Assembly: GCF_021227995.1 (NCBI RefSeq)
Contig: NZ_CP089301.1
Location: 434,001 to 498,000, forward strand
Direction of reading: 5' to 3'
DNA from: Novosphingobium kaempferiae
GTDB lineage: Bacteria > Pseudomonadota > Alphaproteobacteria > Sphingomonadales > Sphingomonadaceae
DNA length: 64,000 bases
Shown here: in pieces, positions 45,990 through 54,724 of the stretch
Layout: every line of letters begins with the position of its first letter
Numbering within the stretch: position 1 is the first letter of the stretch
Position numbers and translations under genes: made by a program
Notes under the pieces: model-generated
Told to the model about the DNA's origin: nothing
What the model saw: only the letters and a program-made list of their open reading frames with translations
The model's database searches: none

Positions 45990-46973
45990 TCAGGTTACAG
46001 GGGTCGATGGTGCCGGAACGGCAGCCGCCGCGGGTGAATGGCTGCCCGCGCCCAGCAGGCGGTAAAGCGTGCCCACCGCGATCAGCACGACGACGACGTT
46101 GGCGAGGCCGAAGAGGATCGGCGCAAGGACGCGGACGACGCCGTGGTCCCCCATCGCCACGAGCCGGATCGGACCGGTGGCGAGCGCGGTGATGCCGAAG
46201 GTGAACGCCCAGTAGGACGGCGCGAAGGGCTGCCTGAATATCCACGGCAGCAGCCGGATCAGGACCAGCACCTGCAGGATGCCGTAGCCGATCATGGCGT
46301 GGGCCACCGCGAAGGGCACCTGAGGCACCGCTGCCAGCAGCGCCACCGCCCCGACCACCGGGGGCGCCAGTTGCACGCCCAGCGTCGGGCGCAGCGCGCT
46401 CGCCATGCCAGGTTGCGTCAGCAGCCGGTGCAGCAGCACGGATTCGATGGCCAGCCAGCCGAACAGTCCCATGCCGAGGAAATACTGTCCGAGATCGCCG
46501 ATCCCGAATGCACTCCCCACGATGGCCGCTACGAAGCTGCCCGCCACGGTCGGCAGGTAGAGCACCGGCGTGGTGGTGTCCGGGTCTCTCCCGCCAAGCC
46601 AGAGGCCACCCGTCCGCCACACCGCGAAGCCGAAGGTGAACAGGCCGCCGATGACGTACAGCGCCAGCCCCGCGTCGCGCGTATGGGGCGCCAGACCGCC
46701 GGCCACCAGCATCGTCGCCACCCCGGCGAGCCCGACGAAGCAGCACTGCACCGGATGCACCAGCTCCGCCAGCGCATCCTCGCGCGCGACGATCCACTTG
46801 GCGACATAGCAGACGGTGACGAGCGCCCAGACCACGCCCCCGACGAGCATCACCAACTCGCCGACCGCAGCCGGCAGGCCCCACGCGAGATGCGCCCCGC
46901 GCCAGGCGTTGCCGAGCCCGGTCAGCCCCAGCACCATGCCGAAGTACGATGCCGGGACGGTCGGGAATTTCAT
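45990..46973 (-). CDS. tehA: TehA/SLAC1-family membrane channel protein
   Basis: A 327-residue protein with about ten helices. The N-terminus PTVPASYFGMVLGLTGLGNAWR and the centre GLFGWLAIESVLLHRL match TehA of E. coli and the plant SLAC1 anion channels. TehA gives tellurite resistance when overexpressed and related proteins conduct anions; the natural substrate here is unknown. ATG 46973 (MKFPTVPAS) was chosen because the upstream in-frame extension is charged and not membrane-like. It is 28 bp downstream of the cysteine hydrolase gene. Confidence 0.85.
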   Translation of the reverse strand: MKFPTVPASYFGMVLGLTGLGNAWRGAHLAWGLPAAVGELVMLVGGVVWALVTVCYVAKWIVAREDALAELVHPVQCCFVGLAGVATMLVAGGLAPHTRDAGLALYVIGGLFTFGFAVWRTGGLWLGGRDPDTTTPVLYLPTVAGSFVAAIVGSAFGIGDLGQYFLGMGLFGWLAIESVLLHRLLTQPGMASALRPTLGVQLAPPVVGAVALLAAVPQVPFAVAHAMIGYGILQVLVLIRLLPWIFRQPFAPSYWAFTFGITALATGPIRLVAMGDHGVVRVLAPILFGLANVVVVLIAVGTLYRLLGAGSHSPAAAAVPAPSTPVT

Positions 46974-47001
46974 CGCCTGTGCTCCCGCTCGGAAACCAGC
47001 C

Positions 47002-47733
47002 TCAGCCCGCCATCCCGAGCAGCTTTTCGACCGTCTCGTCGGTGCTCCACACCGCGTTGGCCATGAAGCGGTAGTTGATGAGCGCGGCGAGGTAGCCGTC
47101 ACCGTCGGGAAGCTTCGGCGCGGCGACCGCATCGCGCACCACGGCGACCTCGAAACCCGCTTCCAGCAGGTCGCGCATATGCGATTCTACGCACATGTTG
47201 GCCAGCATCCCCGCGAGGATGACCTGGTTCACGCCCTGCTTCCCGAGCTGGAACTTCAGGTCGTTCGCCTGCGGACCGTAGAGCTTGTGCGGCGAGCAGA
47301 TGATGGTCCTGCCATCCTCGATGAAGGGCTTGAACTCCTCCATGAAATCGGCGCCCGATCCGCGAAAATCGCCGACCTCGTAGGGGCCGGTCCGATCGAA
47401 GGCGCCGACATCGTGCTGGAACCGCTCCAGCGGGGCCTGCCAGCGCCAGTCGTGATCCCAGTGATAGTAGTAATGGGGAGAGACGGCGACGACGATGCCC
47501 GCCTTCTTGGCCGCCCCGAACAGTTCGACGAGATTGGGCACGAGATTGTTCTCGGTGACGCTCTCTCCGACGGCGGCCCAGGCCAGCCCCTTCTCGCTCA
47601 TGACGTCAACCTGCGGGTCGATCACCACGAACGCCACCCGCTGCCTGTCCAGCGTCATGTCCGTCGCGGGAAGCGCGGGAGTCTCGGTATCGGCATAGAG
47701 TTCGGCAGACTTCGGCGAATAGTTCGGCTTCAT
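47002..47733 (-). CDS. Isochorismatase-like cysteine hydrolase
   Basis: A 243-residue member of the isochorismatase-like hydrolase superfamily. The catalytic Asp is in FVVIDPQVDV (D39), the Lys region is around SPHKLYGP and the nucleophile Cys is in GMLANMCVESHMRDLLEAG. Relatives such as YcaC hydrolyse small amides or imides. Unusual inserts with several aromatic and His residues occur (YYYHWDHDWRW). Start ATG 47733 has GAGGG about 7 bases upstream. It is the first gene of a transcript with tehA and the rclC-like gene, suggesting a role in the oxidant response. Confidence 0.86.
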   Translation of the reverse strand: MKPNYSPKSAELYADTETPALPATDMTLDRQRVAFVVIDPQVDVMSEKGLAWAAVGESVTENNLVPNLVELFGAAKKAGIVVAVSPHYYYHWDHDWRWQAPLERFQHDVGAFDRTGPYEVGDFRGSGADFMEEFKPFIEDGRTIICSPHKLYGPQANDLKFQLGKQGVNQVILAGMLANMCVESHMRDLLEAGFEVAVVRDAVAAPKLPDGDGYLAALINYRFMANAVWSTDETVEKLLGMAG

Positions 47734-47943
47734 TGCGCGTTCCCTCACAGCTTTTGCTTTCGATAGACGCCGGAATCCGACCCGCGAGCGCCGGTAATGC
47801 CAACTACCGGCCCACTATCAATCCAGATGGCGTCTGCTCGATCTCTGTTGCGGACAACATGGCTCAGGACCGTGATTGCGACATTTAAATCGTTGTAAAA
47901 TCTGATTTTGAAAGGGAACCGTCACAACTTTCCGCTCACCTGC

Positions 47944-47982
47944 AAAAAGCCCCGCCGGCCGGGACATCCGGCTGGCGGGGCT
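47944..47982 (-). terminator. Intrinsic terminator downstream of rclC
   Basis: A 15-bp stem (AGCCCCGCCGGCCGG / CCGGCTGGCGGGGCT with one mismatch) followed on the minus strand by TTTTT. It ends the ahpD-rclC transcript. The remaining 47734-47943 carries the promoter region of the cysteine hydrolase gene and includes CGGACAACATGG at 47851-47862, a loose match to the repeats at 49033-49061. Confidence 0.88.
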
Positions 47983-48021
47983 AGATCACGCATTTGTGAG
48001 AGGCAGGTCGTGCGGACCCGT

Positions 48022-48618
48022 TTACGCGCGCCCCTTCTCCGCGCCGCCATCGCGAAGCAACGCCCTGGCGGTGTCCACGATGATGAGCCAAGCACCCGCA
48101 AGGATCGCGGTGTCCTTCAGGACCAATCGCCCCGCGCCGGACAGGTACGGGAAGCCGTGATGGGCATCGCCCAGCGCAGGCACCCATGCCTCGGGCGTCG
48201 TAACCAGGAACGACATCGTGACGAAGGGTGTAGCGAAGGCCAGCGCTGCGCCGACGATCCCCAGCCGGCGCGATACCAGCCCGGCAAGCGTCAGGCCGCC
48301 GATCACCAGTTCCAGCGCGCCCAGCCCGTCAGAGAACCCGTAGGTATTGTTGGCCGTCTGCCATGCGCGCTGCTCCGGCTTGAGCTCGCCTTCATGCGTC
48401 ATATGCGCCTTGTACTCTTCCGGGTGCTCGTAGAAGAACGACATGACCGGACTATTGGCGACGAACGGCGTGATGCTGTCCGCCTCGTAGGGCACGAACT
48501 TGAGCGCGCCGATCCACAGGAAGATGACGGCGATGGCGATCTTCATCGCGGCGATGCCCAGTCGGTTCGACTGCGAATCGGCGACCAGCGAGAGAACGCG
48601 GCGTATCGAGCTGTTCAT
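48022..48618 (-). CDS. rclC: RclC/YkgB-type inner-membrane protein, paralogue 2
   Basis: A 198-residue membrane protein very close to E. coli RclC (YkgB): LKFVPYEADSITPFVANSP, MSFFYEHPEEYKAHMTHEG, RAWQTANNTYGFSDGLG, TTPEAWVPALGDAHHGFPYL and SGAGRLVLKDTAILAG are read directly. In E. coli rclC belongs to the RclR-controlled reactive-chlorine response. Here it lies 18 bp downstream of an AhpD-like gene and close to a divergent RclR-like regulator. No RclA (copper/flavin reductase) or RclB gene is seen in the window. Confidence 0.92.
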   Translation of the reverse strand: MNSSIRRVLSLVADSQSNRLGIAAMKIAIAVIFLWIGALKFVPYEADSITPFVANSPVMSFFYEHPEEYKAHMTHEGELKPEQRAWQTANNTYGFSDGLGALELVIGGLTLAGLVSRRLGIVGAALAFATPFVTMSFLVTTPEAWVPALGDAHHGFPYLSGAGRLVLKDTAILAGAWLIIVDTARALLRDGGAEKGRA

Positions 48619-48636
48619 GACGATTTTCCTCCGTTC

Positions 48637-48975
48637 TCAGGCTGCGGCAAAGGCGTCGAGCGTGCGGGTCGAATAGACCAGCGCCGCGCCTGCGTTGATG
48701 GCGATCGCCACGCCGAGGGCCTCCGCGATCTCCTCCTGCGTCACGCCCAGCTTCTTCGCTTCGGCGGTGTGGACGGCGATACATCCGTCGCAGCGCAAGC
48801 TGACGGCGGCGGCCAGCGCGATCAGTTCGCGGGTCTTGCCGTCCAGATGGCCGGTCTTCGCGCCCGCGCCGCTCAGCGCGGCATACCCCTTCACGGTGTC
48901 AGGGCTGAGGCTGGCGATCTCGCCGACGCCGGCGACGACCTGACCCCGATACGCATTCCAATCCAGCATCGACAT
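48637..48975 (-). CDS. AhpD-like carboxymuconolactone decarboxylase family protein
   Basis: A 112-residue protein of the AhpD/CMD family. The redox motif is SLRCDGCIAVH, giving C62xxC65 and a nearby His, as in alkylhydroperoxidase-type members. It probably reduces peroxides or other oxidants with its cysteine pair. ATG 48975 has GGAG 6 bases upstream. It is the first gene after the divergent promoter shared with the RclR-like regulator, 96 bp away. From memory, an AhpD-like gene also heads the RclR-controlled operon of Pseudomonas aeruginosa. Confidence 0.9.
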   Translation of the reverse strand: MSMLDWNAYRGQVVAGVGEIASLSPDTVKGYAALSGAGAKTGHLDGKTRELIALAAAVSLRCDGCIAVHTAEAKKLGVTQEEIAEALGVAIAINAGAALVYSTRTLDAFAAA

Positions 48976-49029
48976 TGCAGTCTCCATGTATCAATTGCAG
49001 GAGACCATCTGGGAAACCGGGCCGCTTCG

Positions 49030-49061
49030 GGACATGTCCGTGCGGCGCGATTCCATGTCCG
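49030..49061. promoter_or_regulatory. Direct repeats CATGTCCG, candidate RclR-like operator
   Basis: CATGTCCG occurs at 49033-49040 and 49054-49061 in the same orientation, 21 bp apart, that is two helical turns. The first copy lies in the perfect palindrome GGACATGTCC (49030-49039). Paired direct repeats with this spacing are typical AraC-family targets. They lie 11 bp before the regulator start and 58 bp from the AhpD start. Confidence 0.6.
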
Positions 49062-49071
49062 GGCGGATCAA

Positions 49072-50016
49072 ATGAACACCAGCATGTCCGATGGCGCGGC
49101 CGAACTGCTCAGGGCGATGGCACCGCTGCTGCGCATCAGGCCCGAGATCGAGGACTTCTGCCGCTTCGGCGGATCCTGGGACTCGCCGCACGCGCCTCTG
49201 GGACAAGGGTTCGCCCAGTTCCACATCGTCACCCGCGGCGCCTGCATCATCGATCGGCCCGGGCGGGAGCCAATAACTCTGGCCGCCGGCGACATCCTCC
49301 TGCTCCCGCATGGCGACAGCCACGTCGTCCGCAGCCGCCTGGCGGGCGTGCGCAGGCCGATCGCCAGTGAATTCCGCAACGGCGTGCGCGACCGCTCGAC
49401 GTCGGGGGCGGAGCAGGACACCGAACTTCTTTGCGGCAGGCTCGTCTTCGAGGCGGACGAGCGCAATCCACTGCTGTCCGCCCTGCCCGACGAGATCGTC
49501 ATCCGCACCGCCGACGCTCCGGTGATGGAGCGTTTCCGGCGCCTGCTGACCGACATCCGTGACGAACTCGACGGAGGTCTCGCCGGATCGGAGATCGTCG
49601 CCTCCGACTTTGCCCGCGCCCTGTTCGTCCTGATGCTGCGCGACCACCTCACGACGACCGCGATCGACGACGGCGCCCTCTCCCTTCTGCGCGACCGCAC
49701 GACGGCGCGCGTGGTCCTCGCCGTGCTGGCGGACCTGCCACGCGAATGGACGCTGGACGAAATGGCGACGATCGCCGTGACCTCACGGGCAAGCCTAATC
49801 CGCAGCTTTCGACGCCACGGCGGCACCAGCCCGATGGCGTTCCTGTCAGACCTGCGCCTGACGATCGCCCGCCAGCGCCTCGCCGGTACGTCCGATCCCA
49901 TCGCGAAGATCGCCGCCGACGTCGGCTACACCTCGGAAAGCGCACTCAGCAAGGCCATCCTGCGCCGCTTCGGCCTGCGCCCCGGCGCCCTGCGGGTCGC
50001 GGAGGCATCGGTGTAA
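49072..50016 (+). CDS. rclR: AraC-family regulator, RclR-like (reactive chlorine sensor type)
   Basis: A 314-residue AraC/XylS regulator. The N-terminal cupin half (about 1-150) aligns by eye with E. coli RclR: DFCRFGGSWDSPH, LAAGDILLLPHGDSHVV and LLCGRLVFEA. The two cysteines RclR uses to sense HOCl (C21 and C89) correspond to C30 and C121; a further C58 is present. The C-terminal half has two helix-turn-helix motifs (WTLDEMATIAVTSRASLIRSF and IAKIAADVGYTSESALSKAI). A 48-residue loop between the cupin motifs is longer than in RclR. It is divergent from the ahpD-rclC operon. Confidence 0.85.
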   Translation: MNTSMSDGAAELLRAMAPLLRIRPEIEDFCRFGGSWDSPHAPLGQGFAQFHIVTRGACIIDRPGREPITLAAGDILLLPHGDSHVVRSRLAGVRRPIASEFRNGVRDRSTSGAEQDTELLCGRLVFEADERNPLLSALPDEIVIRTADAPVMERFRRLLTDIRDELDGGLAGSEIVASDFARALFVLMLRDHLTTTAIDDGALSLLRDRTTARVVLAVLADLPREWTLDEMATIAVTSRASLIRSFRRHGGTSPMAFLSDLRLTIARQRLAGTSDPIAKIAADVGYTSESALSKAILRRFGLRPGALRVAEASV

Positions 50017-50069
50017 GCTGGCGGAGACCGGGGAAAGGTCTTGCAACTCAGTCGGTTGCAAGGAGTTCT

Positions 50070-50159
<90 letters not shown>

Positions 50160-50314
50160 GCTAGAAGATGTGTGCGGTGGAAAAGGCTTCCACCGGGTCG
50201 GGAAGCGCGCCGTTAGCCGACCTTTTCGAGCTTGCCAAGCCCTGATTTCATTTTTCCGGGAACAGCGCCTCCGGTTCGCTTGTTTGACCTGTGGATGAAA
50301 ACTATATCTCGCCC

Positions 50315-50695
50315 ATGAACAGAGCGTCCTTCTTCTCCCCTCAGGCCGGACGCGTCATCGACGCGCCGCTCCGGACCCGGGCGCGGTTTGCCATCGGCGA
50401 TGTCGTTCGCCACCGGCATCACGACTTTCGCGGCGTCGTCTTCGACATCGATCCGGTCTTCGCCAACAGCGAGGAATGGTATCAGTCGATCCCGGCCGAA
50501 GTCCGCCCCAAACGCGACCAGCCCTTCTACCATCTCCTCGCTGAGAACGAGGAATCGAGCTACGTCGCCTATGTCAGTCAGCAGAACCTGACCGACGATG
50601 CCGACGGCGGCCCGGTGGATCATCCTTCGCTTTCGGAGATGTTCGAGGACTTCAGCAACGGGCGCTATCGCCTGCGTCGCGGCCTCGCCCACTAA
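50315..50695 (+). CDS. hspQ: Heat shock protein HspQ (YccV family)
   Basis: A 126-residue protein with the HspQ/hemimethylated-DNA-binding fold. Motifs: FAIGDVVRHRHHDFRGVVFDIDP, QPFYHLLAENEESSYVAYVSQQNL and the C-terminal HPSLSEMFEDFSNGRYRL. In E. coli HspQ modulates Lon protease and affects DnaA levels. I chose ATG 50315 (MNRASFF); a GTG at 50291 would add eight residues. It is convergent with the GGDEF/EAL gene, with only 3 bp between the stop codons. Confidence 0.93.
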   Translation: MNRASFFSPQAGRVIDAPLRTRARFAIGDVVRHRHHDFRGVVFDIDPVFANSEEWYQSIPAEVRPKRDQPFYHLLAENEESSYVAYVSQQNLTDDADGGPVDHPSLSEMFEDFSNGRYRLRRGLAH

Positions 50696-50698
50696 GCT

Positions 50699-52933
50699 TC
50701 AGAACGGCGCGGAGGGGCGGTAGGCCTCGTCCAGCCGCGAGGCGGCCAGCAGCTTCGTTATCATCGTGGCGGGCACGGGGCGCGACAGCAAGTAGCCCTG
50801 AACCTCCGGGCAGCCCACGCGGTCGAGGAAGGCGAGCTGACTTTCCGTCTCCACGCCCTCGGCCGTCAGGCGCAGGCCGTTCGCGCGGGCGAGGCCGACG
50901 ATCGCCTCCACCAGCGCCGCACCGGGGATCGTGTCGACCGCGTTGACGAAGGAACGGTCGATCTTGATCCGGTCTACCGCGAAGTCGCGGATGTGGCTGA
51001 GCGAGGAATAGCCCGTCCCGAAATCGTCCAGCGCGCAGGCGACGCCCAGCCGTCGCAGTTCGGCCAGCGAGCGCGCCACTTCGCCCGACGCGCCCATCAG
51101 CGCCGTCTCGGTCAGTTCCAGCTCCAGCCGGTCGGCGCTCACCCCGCCCGCCGCCAGCACTTCGCGCACGGTGTCGACGAACTTGCGGCTGCGTAGCTGG
51201 ATCGGCGAGACGTTGACTGCGACGCGCAAGTCTGGCCAGGCGCGCGCGTCCTTTATCGCGCGGCGCAGCACCCATTCGCCCAGCACGGCGATCAGGCCGG
51301 TCTCTTCGGCCGAGCGGATGAAGTCCACCGGCGCGACAAGGCCCTGCTGCGGGTGCTGCCAGCGCAGCAGCGCCTCCACCCCGATCATGCGGCGATCCGC
51401 CACCGCCCAGATCGGCTGGTAGTGGACTTCAAGCTGCCGGTCGCAGTCGGCCAGGGCGAGGCGCAGTTCGCGGTAGGTCTCCTCACGCGAGCGGACATCG
51501 ACGTCCATCTCCGGCGTGAAGAACACGAAGCGACTGCGTCCTTCGGTCTTGGCCTTGTAAAGCGCGATGTCGGCCTTGCGGGTGAGTTCGGTACGGTCGA
51601 GGCCGTGCGAGGGTGCGACGGCGACGCCGATGCTGGCGCCGATGAAGGCCTGCGAGCCCGACAGGTCGAACGGTCGCTCGATCTCCGCCACGATGCGCGT
51701 GCAGATACCGTCGATGGCGGCGAGGTCGTCGGGCTCGCCGATCAGGATGGCGAACTCGTCCCCGCCCAGTCGCGCGACGATGTCATAGCCGCGCACTTCG
51801 GCGACCAGGCGGCGCGCCACCTGCCGGATCAGCGCATCGCCCGCCGGATGGCCCAGCGTGTCGTTGACCTGCTTGAAGCGATCGAGATCGATGTAGAGCA
51901 GCGCCAGCAGCGACTTGTGCCGCCGCGAGCGCGACAGCGCCTCGTCCAGCCGCTGTTCGAACATCGCCCGGTTGCCGAGTCCGGTGAGTTCGTCGTGCAT
52001 GGCGCGGTGCTGCGCGTCGATGCGGCTTTCCTCAAGATCGTGCGTGCGCCGCGCCAGCCGGCTGGCGAGCAGGAACATGACCGCCGCGATCACCAGCAGC
52101 ACGATCGCCAGCACCGGGGCCAGCGCGGAGATGACCTGGCTACCCGGCGCAAAAGGGCGCCAAACCAGATAGCCGACGGTGCGCTGCGCACGGTCGTGCA
52201 GCGGGATCGACCGCAGGTTGTCACCGCTCGCCGGAACGGGGGCATAGTGCGCCTGGGCCAGACCGTACTGCTCGTTGATCCCGGCGAAGAACTCGGCGTC
52301 GAGATAGACCACCGCGACATGCACCGCCTCGGTTCCGGGAACCTGATGCAGCGTGCCGCTGTCGGTGACGATCGGCTTGAGGCTGACGATGGCGGGGCGG
52401 CCCCGGACTACCGCGATGTCGGCCTGCCCCGGCGAGAGCATGGCGACGTCCGCCTCGGTGCGCCGCCTGACGGTCTGCGTGTGGCGCAGCCGGGCCAGCA
52501 GCGGAGCCGCGATGGCCTTGATAGCAAGGAAGTCCTCGGGCCGTGTCCGCTTGCCACCGCGCATGGCGTAGATCGCTGCTCCTGCGGGATCGAGCAGGTA
52601 GACCTCGTCGATCCCGGCGTAGTTCTCGAACCAGATGCCGAGATTGAGATCGAGCCAGCGCGCATCGAGCGGGCGCTTGCGCGCTTCGCGCACGGCCTCG
52701 TCCCAGACGGTCGAGGATTCCTGAGCATGGGCGATCCGCTCTATGCTCTGCGAGAGGACCAGCGAGACGATGGCCCGGTCGCGGTTGCGCGCCATGCGAT
52801 CGACTTCGCGCCCGGACCACTCCAGCAGGCCGAGGATCAATACGAGGATGCACAAGGCCGCCAGCACGATCGGCGCGGTGAAGCGCACGACCGTCTTCTT
52901 TCGGCTTTCGCTCAAGGCCAATCGGGACGCCAC
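50699..52933 (-). CDS. CHASE4-GGDEF-EAL cyclic-di-GMP enzyme
   Basis: A 744-residue membrane protein. Order: TM helix (about 18-38), periplasmic CHASE4 sensor (about 40-255, with WDEAVREA and LGIWFENYAGIDEVYLLDP), TM helix (about 268-292), GGDEF domain (about 305-470) and EAL domain (about 480-735). The diguanylate cyclase motif GGDEF is intact and the phosphodiesterase motif EALLRW with DDFGTGYSS is also intact, so it may make or break c-di-GMP depending on its signal. It stands alone on its strand between hspQ and the ABC-2 permease. Confidence 0.94.
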   Translation of the reverse strand: MASRLALSESRKKTVVRFTAPIVLAALCILVLILGLLEWSGREVDRMARNRDRAIVSLVLSQSIERIAHAQESSTVWDEAVREARKRPLDARWLDLNLGIWFENYAGIDEVYLLDPAGAAIYAMRGGKRTRPEDFLAIKAIAAPLLARLRHTQTVRRRTEADVAMLSPGQADIAVVRGRPAIVSLKPIVTDSGTLHQVPGTEAVHVAVVYLDAEFFAGINEQYGLAQAHYAPVPASGDNLRSIPLHDRAQRTVGYLVWRPFAPGSQVISALAPVLAIVLLVIAAVMFLLASRLARRTHDLEESRIDAQHRAMHDELTGLGNRAMFEQRLDEALSRSRRHKSLLALLYIDLDRFKQVNDTLGHPAGDALIRQVARRLVAEVRGYDIVARLGGDEFAILIGEPDDLAAIDGICTRIVAEIERPFDLSGSQAFIGASIGVAVAPSHGLDRTELTRKADIALYKAKTEGRSRFVFFTPEMDVDVRSREETYRELRLALADCDRQLEVHYQPIWAVADRRMIGVEALLRWQHPQQGLVAPVDFIRSAEETGLIAVLGEWVLRRAIKDARAWPDLRVAVNVSPIQLRSRKFVDTVREVLAAGGVSADRLELELTETALMGASGEVARSLAELRRLGVACALDDFGTGYSSLSHIRDFAVDRIKIDRSFVNAVDTIPGAALVEAIVGLARANGLRLTAEGVETESQLAFLDRVGCPEVQGYLLSRPVPATMITKLLAASRLDEAYRPSAPF

Positions 52934-53018
52934 ATCGGCATGCCTGCACCAGAGCAGATAAGTTTTTATTAACGAAAGCCTCTCCGCGGCGGCATTTTCG
53001 CAGTCGGAGCGGCGGAAA

Positions 53019-53912
53019 TCAGCCCTTCAGCTTCCAGCCTGACCGCAGGACGAGGAAAACGACCGTCGCCAGCGCCGCGTCGAGCAGACCAACACCCAGC
53101 GCACTGTGCAGCACGGCCATGTTGGTGTCGCCGATGTCGCTCTGGCCGAGGAAGCCGAAGCGGAAGCCCGAGATCACATAGAAGAACGGATTGACGCGGC
53201 TGATCGCCTGGAAAGCGGGCGCGAGGTTGTCGATCACGTAGAACGTGCCGGACAGCAGCGAGAGCGGCGCGATGACGAAGTTGGTCACCGCCGCGTTGTG
53301 GTCGAACTTCTCCGCCCAGACCGACGACAGCAGGCCCAGCAGCGCGAGGAAGGTGGAACCGGCAAGCCCGAACCACACGACCGCCCACGGGTGCGCCACC
53401 GACAGGTCGACGCCCGGCCACAGCAGCATCGCCAGCGTCAGCGCGAGGCCAACCAGCACCGCACGCGTCACCGCTGCGCCGATCATCGCCAGCATCAGCT
53501 CGGCCTCGGTCAGCGGCGGCATCAGGAAGTCGATGATAGTGCCCTGCACCTTGCCGGCAAGGAACGAGAAGCTGGAATTGGCGAAGGCGTTCTGCATCAT
53601 GCCCATGACGATCAGGCCCGGCGCCACGAAGGTCGCGAAGTTGACGCCCAGCACCTCGCGCCCGCCGCGCCCCAGCGCGACGGTGAAGATCACCAGAAAT
53701 AGCATCGTGGTGATGGCCGGGGCCCAGATCGTCTGGGTCTGGACCTTGAAGAAGCGCCGAACCTCCTTCATATAGAGCGTCTTGAGCCCCACCCAGTTTA
53801 CCTGGTGGATGATCGGCTCTCCCTTTGCCGGAAATCGGCGCGCCGTACTGTCATCGGGGTTGATGATCCCGGAGGCGTCCGGCAGGTCGGTCGAATAGGA
53901 TTGATCGGGCAT
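53019..53912 (-). CDS. ABC-2 type transporter permease
   Basis: A 297-residue inner-membrane permease. After a hydrophilic start and the amphipathic VNWVGLKTLYMKEVRRFFKV it has six helices, with ANSSFSFLAGKVQGTIIDFLM and the PLSLLSGTFYVIDNLAPAFQ loop typical of ABC-2 permeases such as YadH/NodJ relatives. The ATP-binding partner is not in the window. ATG 53912 was chosen. The longer upstream frame, to 54842, lies antisense to gcrA and is rejected. It is divergent from gcrA with 96 bp between. Confidence 0.9.
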   Translation of the reverse strand: MPDQSYSTDLPDASGIINPDDSTARRFPAKGEPIIHQVNWVGLKTLYMKEVRRFFKVQTQTIWAPAITTMLFLVIFTVALGRGGREVLGVNFATFVAPGLIVMGMMQNAFANSSFSFLAGKVQGTIIDFLMPPLTEAELMLAMIGAAVTRAVLVGLALTLAMLLWPGVDLSVAHPWAVVWFGLAGSTFLALLGLLSSVWAEKFDHNAAVTNFVIAPLSLLSGTFYVIDNLAPAFQAISRVNPFFYVISGFRFGFLGQSDIGDTNMAVLHSALGVGLLDAALATVVFLVLRSGWKLKG

Positions 53913-54008
53913 GTACCGGCGACTATCGGCTGACGCCTTCCGAGGCAAGCGGCGCCTGGAAATCGGGGGCGATTCTCTGATCGCCTTCCTTGAAGTGATG
54001 GAACTGGA

Positions 54009-54707
54009 ATGAGCTGGACGGACGAGCGGATCGAGAAGCTGACCAAGATGTGGGAGGGTGGGTCCACCGCCAGCCAGATCGCGGACGAACTCGGCGGTGT
54101 CAGCCGCAACGCGGTGATCGGCAAGGCCCATCGCCTCGGTCTGAAGGCGCGCCCGTCCCCAGTGAAGCCGAACGAGAAGCCCGCGCGTCCCGCGCCCGCT
54201 CCGAAGAAGCCCAAGCCGGTGGAGGCTGCGCCCGCGCCCGAGCCGACCCCTGCTCCGCGCGTCGAGGCTCCGGCCGCCCGCGCCGCTGCGCCCGCCCCGC
54301 AGGCTCCCGCACCCCGCGCCGAGCCCTCGCCCGCTCCGTCGGCCGATGCTGCCCCGGCCGCTCCCGTGCAGCCGCGCATCGTCTCGGTCGGCCCCGGCGG
54401 CTTCCTGCGCCAGGGCCCCGGCGACCAGCAGCAGCCGATCCCGCCCGCTCCGCCGCGCCGCCTCGTGCCCGCGAAGCCGAGCGCGGAGATCGCCGGCAAG
54501 ACCAGCCTGCTCGACCTCAACGACCGCATCTGCCGCTGGCCGATGGGCCACCCGGGCGAGCCGGACTTCCACTTCTGCGGTGACAAGGTGAACCCCGGGT
54601 TCCCCTACTGCGTCGAGCACTGCGGCCGCGCCTATCAGGCGCAGCTCCCGCGCGGTGCGCGCCGTGCGCCGCCGCCGCTGCCGTTCGGTGGCCCCCGTGT
54701 TCGCTAA
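54009..54707 (+). CDS. gcrA: Cell-cycle regulator GcrA
   Basis: A 232-residue protein with the conserved N-terminal GcrA DNA-binding helix-turn-helix (SWTDERIEKLTKMWEGGSTA and SRNAVIGKAHRLGLKAR), a long Pro/Ala-rich linker (about 48-160), and the conserved C-terminal sigma-70-binding domain (LLDLNDRICRWPMGHPGEPD, FCGDKV, PYCVEHC). GcrA binds RNA polymerase holoenzyme and activates promoters with methylated GANTC sites during S phase in alphaproteobacteria. It is a clear alphaproteobacterial marker. The cyclophilin gene follows 17 bp later on the same strand. Confidence 0.96.
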   Translation: MSWTDERIEKLTKMWEGGSTASQIADELGGVSRNAVIGKAHRLGLKARPSPVKPNEKPARPAPAPKKPKPVEAAPAPEPTPAPRVEAPAARAAAPAPQAPAPRAEPSPAPSADAAPAAPVQPRIVSVGPGGFLRQGPGDQQQPIPPAPPRRLVPAKPSAEIAGKTSLLDLNDRICRWPMGHPGEPDFHFCGDKVNPGFPYCVEHCGRAYQAQLPRGARRAPPPLPFGGPRVR

Positions 54708-54724
54708 GCGAGTGCGCTGATCCG

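Noticed and set aside
50284..50306. TTGACC...TATATC as a sigma-70-type promoter for hspQ
   Set aside because: The spacing of about 13 bp is too short for a standard promoter; not listed as a feature.
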